Source: Methanoculleus thermophilus (GTDB taxonomy: Archaea; Halobacteriota; Methanomicrobia; Methanomicrobiales; Methanoculleaceae). From it: a DNA stretch of 64,000 bases. A program made the position numbers and the translations under genes. The stretch spans positions 1 to 64,000 of the forward strand of contig NZ_BCNX01000010.1 of the NCBI RefSeq assembly GCF_001571405.1, in the 5' to 3' direction. Every line of letters starts with the position of its first letter. Positions within the stretch are counted from its first letter, which is position 1. The notes under the pieces are model-generated. The model saw only the letters and a list, made by a program, of their open reading frames with translations. It had not been told where the DNA came from and made no database searches. Of this stretch, positions 59,631 to 64,000 are shown one piece after another.

Positions 59631-59789
59631 ATGGGCCGGATCTGTAGTCCGTTCATCGTTCTCGAGTGCAGCCGGGAGTGCGGATTCACCCGGATCTATA
59701 ACGAACCTACCGAGGAGCAAGAGAAGGAGATCGCCGATATGAAGACCTGCCCTGACTGCGGGGCCCCGATCAGGCGAAGATTCTTCTGA
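59631..59789 (+). CDS. 52-residue cysteine-rich small protein
   Basis: Starts MGRICSPFIVLECSREC, then has KTCPDCGAPIRR at the end. The cysteines (C5, C13, C17 and the CPDC pair) suggest a zinc ribbon. GGTGAAG lies seven bases before the ATG. The stop is 11 bases before the next gene, so they may be co-transcribed. Function is unknown. Confidence 0.6.
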   Translation: MGRICSPFIVLECSRECGFTRIYNEPTEEQEKEIADMKTCPDCGAPIRRRFF

Positions 59790-59800
59790 CGGCGAAGACT

Positions 59801-60553
59801 ATGCCGGGAGAGCGCTACTGGGAGATCGATATCGTCCGGGGTATCGCCGTCGTGACGATGATCATCTTCCATGCCGCTTTCGACCTCAACTTCTTCGGAG
59901 TCCTGCCGCTCAACGTCTCGAGCGGCTTCCTTCGGATGCTCGCCTACCTGACCGCATCGACATTCATCTTCCTCGTCGGGCTCTCCTTCACCATCAGTTA
60001 TGCCCGGGCTTCGGAGCGGCTTGCCGGGCGGGACCTCACGCTCAAATACGTCCGGCGCGGCCTTACGATATTCGGCTACGGGCTCGTCATAACTGCTGTT
60101 ACCTGGTTCTTCCTGCCGAATGTCTATATCGTCTTTGGCATTCTCCATTTCATCGGGGTCGCCATCCTGATCGCGCCGCTCTTTGCGCGCTTTGGCGCGA
60201 CGAATCTCATCCTTGCAAGCATCGCCTGCCTGGTTGCGGGCTACGCCACAAACGCCATCCCGGGCCCGTGGCCCCTCCTCTGGCTCGGCATCCATCCGGA
60301 GTCGTTCGCGAGTCTCGACTACGTCCCGCTCCTCCCCTGGTTCGGCCTTGTCCTCGCCGGGATGGCGTTCGGGCACCTCTACTATCCGGACGGACGACGC
60401 GGATTTGTACTCACGACGAGAGAACCGAGGCTTGCGCATCCCCTCTCGTTCCTCGGCCGGCACTCGCTCCTCATCTACTTCCTGCACCAGCCCATCCTCC
60501 TCCTCCTGACCGCGTTCCTCGCGCCAGGAGCGATGATAACCGGGTTGTGGTGA
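59801..60553 (+). CDS. heparan-alpha-glucosaminide acetyltransferase-like membrane protein (DUF1624)
   Basis: 250 residues with about eight transmembrane helices. The family starts ERYWEIDIVRGIAVVTMIIFHAAFDLNFFG, with the characteristic D and R at residues 9 and 13 and the catalytic-type His at residue 24 in IFHAAFD. Later motifs are VFGILHFIGVAILIAPLF and HSLLIYFLHQPIL. The family transfers acyl groups to sugars across membranes. It probably modifies envelope glycans (inference). Eleven bases separate it from the cysteine-rich gene. Confidence 0.85.
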   Translation: MPGERYWEIDIVRGIAVVTMIIFHAAFDLNFFGVLPLNVSSGFLRMLAYLTASTFIFLVGLSFTISYARASERLAGRDLTLKYVRRGLTIFGYGLVITAVTWFFLPNVYIVFGILHFIGVAILIAPLFARFGATNLILASIACLVAGYATNAIPGPWPLLWLGIHPESFASLDYVPLLPWFGLVLAGMAFGHLYYPDGRRGFVLTTREPRLAHPLSFLGRHSLLIYFLHQPILLLLTAFLAPGAMITGLW

Positions 60554-60772
60554 GGGACGTGGCACGGAGACGGGGAAGAATGGCGTCCGCTCCCCCCAAG
60601 AGATCTGGATCTTTCGGGTAGAGGCGATACCGATACGCTTTAGGCACAAAATACCCACATGGAAGACATTGGTCTATAAGGTGGACTGTCTGTATCCCGC
60701 CATGGAAATGGAGGAGTGGTCCCGTCCGAACCTAAAAGACGCCCCAGATCATCATTCCAAGGGTGTGGCCGC

Positions 60773-63073
60773 ATGGATTACCTGGAGGAGTTCCCTATTC
60801 TCATCATCGACGATGAGTTGCATTCAGATACTGCTGAAGGCCGTGCATCTCGCGAGATCATCAAAGAATTGAAGGACGAAGGTTTCTCCATAATCGAGGC
60901 TCTGAATGCTCGCGACGGGGTTCACGCATTTCTGTCGCACCCGCATGCAAGCTGCATCGTCATCGACTGGGAACTCACCCCCGAGGCCGCGGACGGCATG
61001 CTCACCGCAGCCGACGTCATCACCCTCATCAGGGAGCGCAATCCGAAGGTTCCGATATTCTTAAACACCGAAAAACTGGCGATCTCCGCCATTCCTTTGA
61101 GCGTCATATCCCGGATTGACGGCTACATCTGGAAACTTGAGGATACCCCCAGCTTCATCGCCGGCCACATCAAACGGGCGGCGACAAGTTACCTCATTGA
61201 TATCCTTCCTCCATTTTTCCATGGGCTGATGGACTACGTTGAGGAGTACAAGTATTCCTGGCATACCCCGGGGCATATGGGGGGCGTCGCGTTTCTCAAA
61301 AGCGCCGCAGGCCGGATATTCTACAATTTCTTCGGCGAGAACGCTCTGCGGGCCGACCTCTCGGCCTCGGTGCCGGAACTTGGATCGCTCCTCGAGCACT
61401 CCGGCGTCGTCGGTGAGGCGGAACGGAAGGCCGCGGAGGTCTTCGGGGCCGATCGGACCTACTTTGTCACCGGAGGGACATCGGCCGCGAACAAGATCGT
61501 CTGGCTTGCGACCGTTACCCCCGGCGACGTTGTCCTTGTCGACCGGAACTGCCACAAATCCGTGATGCACGCAATCATCATGACCGGTGCCATCCCCATC
61601 TACCTCATACCAACCCGGAACGAGTATGGGATCATCGGTCCCATTCAGAGCCGCGAGTTCCACCCCGAGGTCATCGCAGAGAAGATCCGCAACTCCCCGC
61701 TCATCGACGACCCTGCGGCAGAGACGATCAAGATGGCCGTGATCACGAACTCCACCTACGACGGGATCTGCTACAGCACAGAGAGGATCGAGGAGCAGTT
61801 GCGGAATGTGGTTCCATACCTCCACTACGACGAGGCGTGGTTCGGCTACGCCCGGTTCCATCCCCTGTATGCGGGACGCTACGGGATGCACACCACAGAT
61901 ACGGTCGGGCCGACGGTCTTTGCCACCCAGTCGACCCACAAAGTCCTCGCCGCCTTCTCGCAGGGCTCGATGCTCCACGTCAGGCAGGGCCGGGGACCGG
62001 TCGACCACCCGCGGTTCAACGAGGCGTTCATGATGTTCACCTCCACCTCACCTCAGTACACCATCATAGCGTCCCTCGACGTCGCCACCAAGATGATGGC
62101 CGGTCACTCGGGGAGGTTCCTCGTCGAGGAGGCGATCGAGGAGGCGATCGTCTTTCGAAAGAAGATGGTGACAGTGGCCGAAGAGATCCGGCGAGGCCCC
62201 TTCACCGAGGAGGACTACTGGTGGTTCACCGTCTGGCAGCCCGATTGCATCATGGACCAGGAGGCGGAGCGGCCGCTCGGAGAAGTGGAGGACTGGATGC
62301 TCCGGGACCAGGCAGGCTGCTGGCTGTTACATCCCCACGATACCTGGCATGGGTTCGACGGCATTGAGGAGGGATACGCCATGCTCGATCCCATCAAGGT
62401 GACGATCCTCACCCCGGGGATCAGACCGGGCGGGAGCATGGAGGAACAGGGGATCCCGGCGAGCATCGTCACGAAGTACCTCCGGAAGAGAGGGATCGTC
62501 GTCGAGAAGACCGGACATTACTCGTTCCTGATCCTCTTCACGCTCGGGATCACCAAGGGCAAGTCCGGGACGCTGCTTGCGGAACTCTTCCGATTCAAGG
62601 CCCTCTACGACCGAAACAGCCCCCTCGAAGAGGTCTTCCCCGATCTCGTGCGCCAGTATCCCGCCCGGTATGCAGAACGGGGGCTCCGCGACCTCTGCCA
62701 GGAGATGCACGAACATCTGCGCGAGAAGTCGATCGCAGAGATGGTCCGAAACGTTTACTCGAGATTACCGGAACAGGTGATGACACCTGCGGAGGCCTAC
62801 CGCCGCCTGGTTCGAGGCGAGGTGACGCCGGTGCCCGCAAGCGATCTCGAGGGGAGGACGGTCGCGGTGATGGTCGTCCCCTATCCTCCCGGTATCCCGG
62901 TCATCATGCCGGGGGAGCGATGCGGTCCGGAGACGCGGGCGATCGTCGATTACCTACGATCATCAGAGGAGTTCAACGCGCTCTTCCCCGGGTTCGAGAA
63001 CGAGGTGCACGGGGTGGACATCGTGACGGAGGGCGACCGCCGGGTCTACTACGTTTACTGCGTTTCGGAGTGA
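60773..63073 (+). CDS. Orn/Lys/Arg decarboxylase (full-length, biodegradative type)
   Basis: 766 residues. The N-terminal receiver-like wing domain (about 1-135: PILIIDDELHSDTAEG, then SCIVIDWELTPEAADG) precedes the fold type I PLP core with HTPGHMGGVAFLKS, VTGGTSAANKIVWLA, HYDEAWFGYARFHPLY and the PLP-lysine K390 in ATQSTHKVL. The C-terminal domain ends VVPYPPGIPVIMPGE, then DIVTEGDRRVYYVY. Such enzymes decarboxylate arginine, lysine or ornithine. In methanogens the product could feed polyamine synthesis or help acid resistance. ATG 60773 fits the family; an upstream in-frame stretch to 60716 does not. Confidence 0.92.
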   Translation: MDYLEEFPILIIDDELHSDTAEGRASREIIKELKDEGFSIIEALNARDGVHAFLSHPHASCIVIDWELTPEAADGMLTAADVITLIRERNPKVPIFLNTEKLAISAIPLSVISRIDGYIWKLEDTPSFIAGHIKRAATSYLIDILPPFFHGLMDYVEEYKYSWHTPGHMGGVAFLKSAAGRIFYNFFGENALRADLSASVPELGSLLEHSGVVGEAERKAAEVFGADRTYFVTGGTSAANKIVWLATVTPGDVVLVDRNCHKSVMHAIIMTGAIPIYLIPTRNEYGIIGPIQSREFHPEVIAEKIRNSPLIDDPAAETIKMAVITNSTYDGICYSTERIEEQLRNVVPYLHYDEAWFGYARFHPLYAGRYGMHTTDTVGPTVFATQSTHKVLAAFSQGSMLHVRQGRGPVDHPRFNEAFMMFTSTSPQYTIIASLDVATKMMAGHSGRFLVEEAIEEAIVFRKKMVTVAEEIRRGPFTEEDYWWFTVWQPDCIMDQEAERPLGEVEDWMLRDQAGCWLLHPHDTWHGFDGIEEGYAMLDPIKVTILTPGIRPGGSMEEQGIPASIVTKYLRKRGIVVEKTGHYSFLILFTLGITKGKSGTLLAELFRFKALYDRNSPLEEVFPDLVRQYPARYAERGLRDLCQEMHEHLREKSIAEMVRNVYSRLPEQVMTPAEAYRRLVRGEVTPVPASDLEGRTVAVMVVPYPPGIPVIMPGERCGPETRAIVDYLRSSEEFNALFPGFENEVHGVDIVTEGDRRVYYVYCVSE

Positions 63074-63079
63074 CGCCGG

Positions 63080-63222
63080 TCAATCCCGCACGCCGACGAA
63101 GATCGCGGTCGCGAGGAAGTGGACGAGGCTACGAAACTGAGCGATACTGCGTCGGGAGCGAACTCAGCGGCGATGGACGGGAGCGCGATGTTCACCGCCG
63201 AACCCATGAACGGGGTGGCCAC
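63080..63222 (-). pseudogene. MFS drug-resistance transporter fragment
   Basis: The minus strand reads VATPFMGSAVNIALPSIAAE, then FAPDAVSLSFVAS. This is the first helix and loop of EmrB/QacA-type transporters. A frameshift after VASS leads to FLATAIFVGVRD in the next frame and then a stop. Everything after the second helix is absent. Confidence 0.7.
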
Positions 63223-63454
63223 GCGCTGAGTGTAGGGTGGTCGGGATGATGCCGGATCACCTGCCGGGGGGGTACGGTGCCGGGCAGGGACCTGCCCGGG
63301 AGAGAACAATGAAGAGGAGAGGAGCGGGTTAGCCGGCGGTACTCTTTACATTAACCGATAACGTATGCAAATTATTTACACGTCTGGGTTTTGTCGGAGA
63401 AAAAGTCCTGGTTTCGTCGTGAGTAATTTCTTGCTTCAACGGTCATTTTTCGGA

Positions 63455-63475
63455 AAACCCCTTGAGGTGGGGTTT
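63455..63475. terminator. perfect 7-bp hairpin
   Basis: AAACCCC (63455-63461) and GGGGTTT (63469-63475) surround a 7-base loop, followed by AATATT. The symmetrical A/T ends would form a bidirectional terminator-like structure. It lies about 380 bases after the decarboxylase stop, so which transcript it ends is uncertain. Confidence 0.4.
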
Positions 63476-63624
63476 AATATTCCGCGCAACACCTTTCCCG
63501 TATTGCGCTTGTCCTTCAGAAAGGTGCGGAATGGACGATTCTCGGCGGAATGCCCGTGATCCTGCGTGCTATTCCGGAGACGCTCGGGTGATCTCTCACG
63601 CGCCGAGATCGACGTACTGCTTGC

Positions 63625-63634
63625 GTATATAAAA
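63625..63634 (+). promoter_or_regulatory. TATA box of the secreted protein gene
   Basis: GTATATAAAA lies 44-53 bases before ATG 63678, so a leader of about 25 bases would contain GGAGG. A second T/A-rich stretch (ATTTTTATAC) at 63656-63665 is closer to the start. Confidence 0.55.
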
Positions 63635-63677
63635 CGTGTAAAGAAATTGGACAGAATTTTTATACGGAGGTCTTCCG

Positions 63678-64000
63678 ATGTCTCATCGGTGGATTCTGAT
63701 GAAGATCAGCCGCGTTATAGGACTTCTTGCCGTCGTCGCCTTCATCGTGCCGGTGGTTTCAGCTGCAGGTATCGGAAACGAAAATGACGGAGTCGCGGGA
63801 CTTCTCTCGCAGGCGGACGGGTACGGAACCCGTGAGTATTTTACGATTACACAGGGGGAGACTGATACTCATCTGCTCAATGTACCAGCTGGGATGTCCT
63901 TACTGAATGTTTACTTAAACTGGTTTACCCCGGACCACTCCCTGGAATTGGAGATCTACAGACCGGATGGGAGCCTGTATGGTTCGTACCATGACAACTA
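63678..64000 (+). CDS. secreted protein with pre-peptidase-like domain, 3' end outside window
   Basis: 107 codons to the edge. GGAGG seven bases before the ATG decides the start. The signal peptide spans about residues 8-30 (ISRVIGLLAVVAFIVPVVSA, cleavage after VSA). The mature part continues REYFTITQGETDTHLLNVPAG, then LLNVYLNWFTPDHSLELEIYRPDGSLYG. This beta-rich pattern resembles bacterial pre-peptidase C-terminal domains. Nothing can be said about the missing part. Confidence 0.65.
   Translation, partial: MSHRWILMKISRVIGLLAVVAFIVPVVSAAGIGNENDGVAGLLSQADGYGTREYFTITQGETDTHLLNVPAGMSLLNVYLNWFTPDHSLELEIYRPDGSLYGSYHDN

Larger units (their letters stand above)
63223..63677. other. 455 bases without a gene; contains hairpin and promoter
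   Basis: The stretch holds the hairpin at 63455-63475 and, at its right end, the promoter of the last gene. Short open frames have no start signal. Confidence 0.5.

Overview
The window is a GC-rich piece of chromosome from a methanogenic archaeon, most likely order Methanomicrobiales and close to Methanoculleus (inference from gene content, not from a search). Support comes from methanogenesis marker protein 8, archaeal transcription factor E, archaeal-type alanyl-tRNA synthetase, the archaeal tRNA 2'-O-methyltransferase Trm56, the methanogen homocysteine operon (DUF39-CBS, NIL-ferredoxin, COG2122), a predicted archaeosortase-type C-terminal signal, archaeal TATA boxes, and two tRNA genes without encoded CCA.

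Layout. 1-1.0 kb: tail of a probable transposase running into a 5'-truncated, frameshifted nicotinate phosphoribosyltransferase. 1.1-11.4 kb: an island bounded by a complete tRNA-Ala(GGC) and a 61-nt copy of its 3' part. It carries a type I restriction system (hsdR-hsdS-hsdM, hsdM frameshifted), an Mrr-type endonuclease, three orphan membrane proteins and a winged-helix regulator, but no integrase. 11.8-12.9 kb: two toxin-antitoxin pairs (HicBA and VapC with its antitoxin). 13-27 kb: housekeeping and accessory genes (NudC, VOC protein, methyltransferase, secreted lipoproteins including two Cache-like tandem-repeat proteins, Fe-S protein, sugar-dehydrogenase-like propeller, GNAT, regulators, two AHSA1 paralogues around a hydrolase remnant). 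27.6-35 kb: transporters (nucleoside-recognition protein, sodium:solute symporter with a small accessory protein and an unusual leader, divergent CDF), then a phytochelatin-synthase-like protease translationally coupled to a flavodoxin-like reductase, and a PEGA-like surface protein.

35.5-48.7 kb is mostly core: alaS, Nif3, a second PEGA protein, the homocysteine operon, trm56, an ATP-grasp ligase, tfe, an HD hydrolase, an ACT regulator and tRNA-Leu(GAG). 48.8-64 kb: a STAS protein, a giant HEAT-repeat protein (about 1,440 residues) with five evenly placed W...YLIA...W modules, a queuosine-precursor transporter lacking a standard start codon, a DUF6573-like/excisionase fusion, a tightly coupled CARF-like sensor + PIN-like nuclease + HAD phosphatase operon, methanogenesis marker 8, a membrane acyltransferase, a full-length Orn/Lys/Arg decarboxylase, an MFS remnant and a partial secreted protein at the right edge.

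The strongest candidates for something undescribed are the CARF-like/PIN-like/HAD operon (56.4-58.6 kb, no CRISPR array in the window) and the mini-ORF plus double-hairpin leader ahead of the symporter (28.77-28.98 kb). No CRISPR array, rRNA operon or replication origin was seen.
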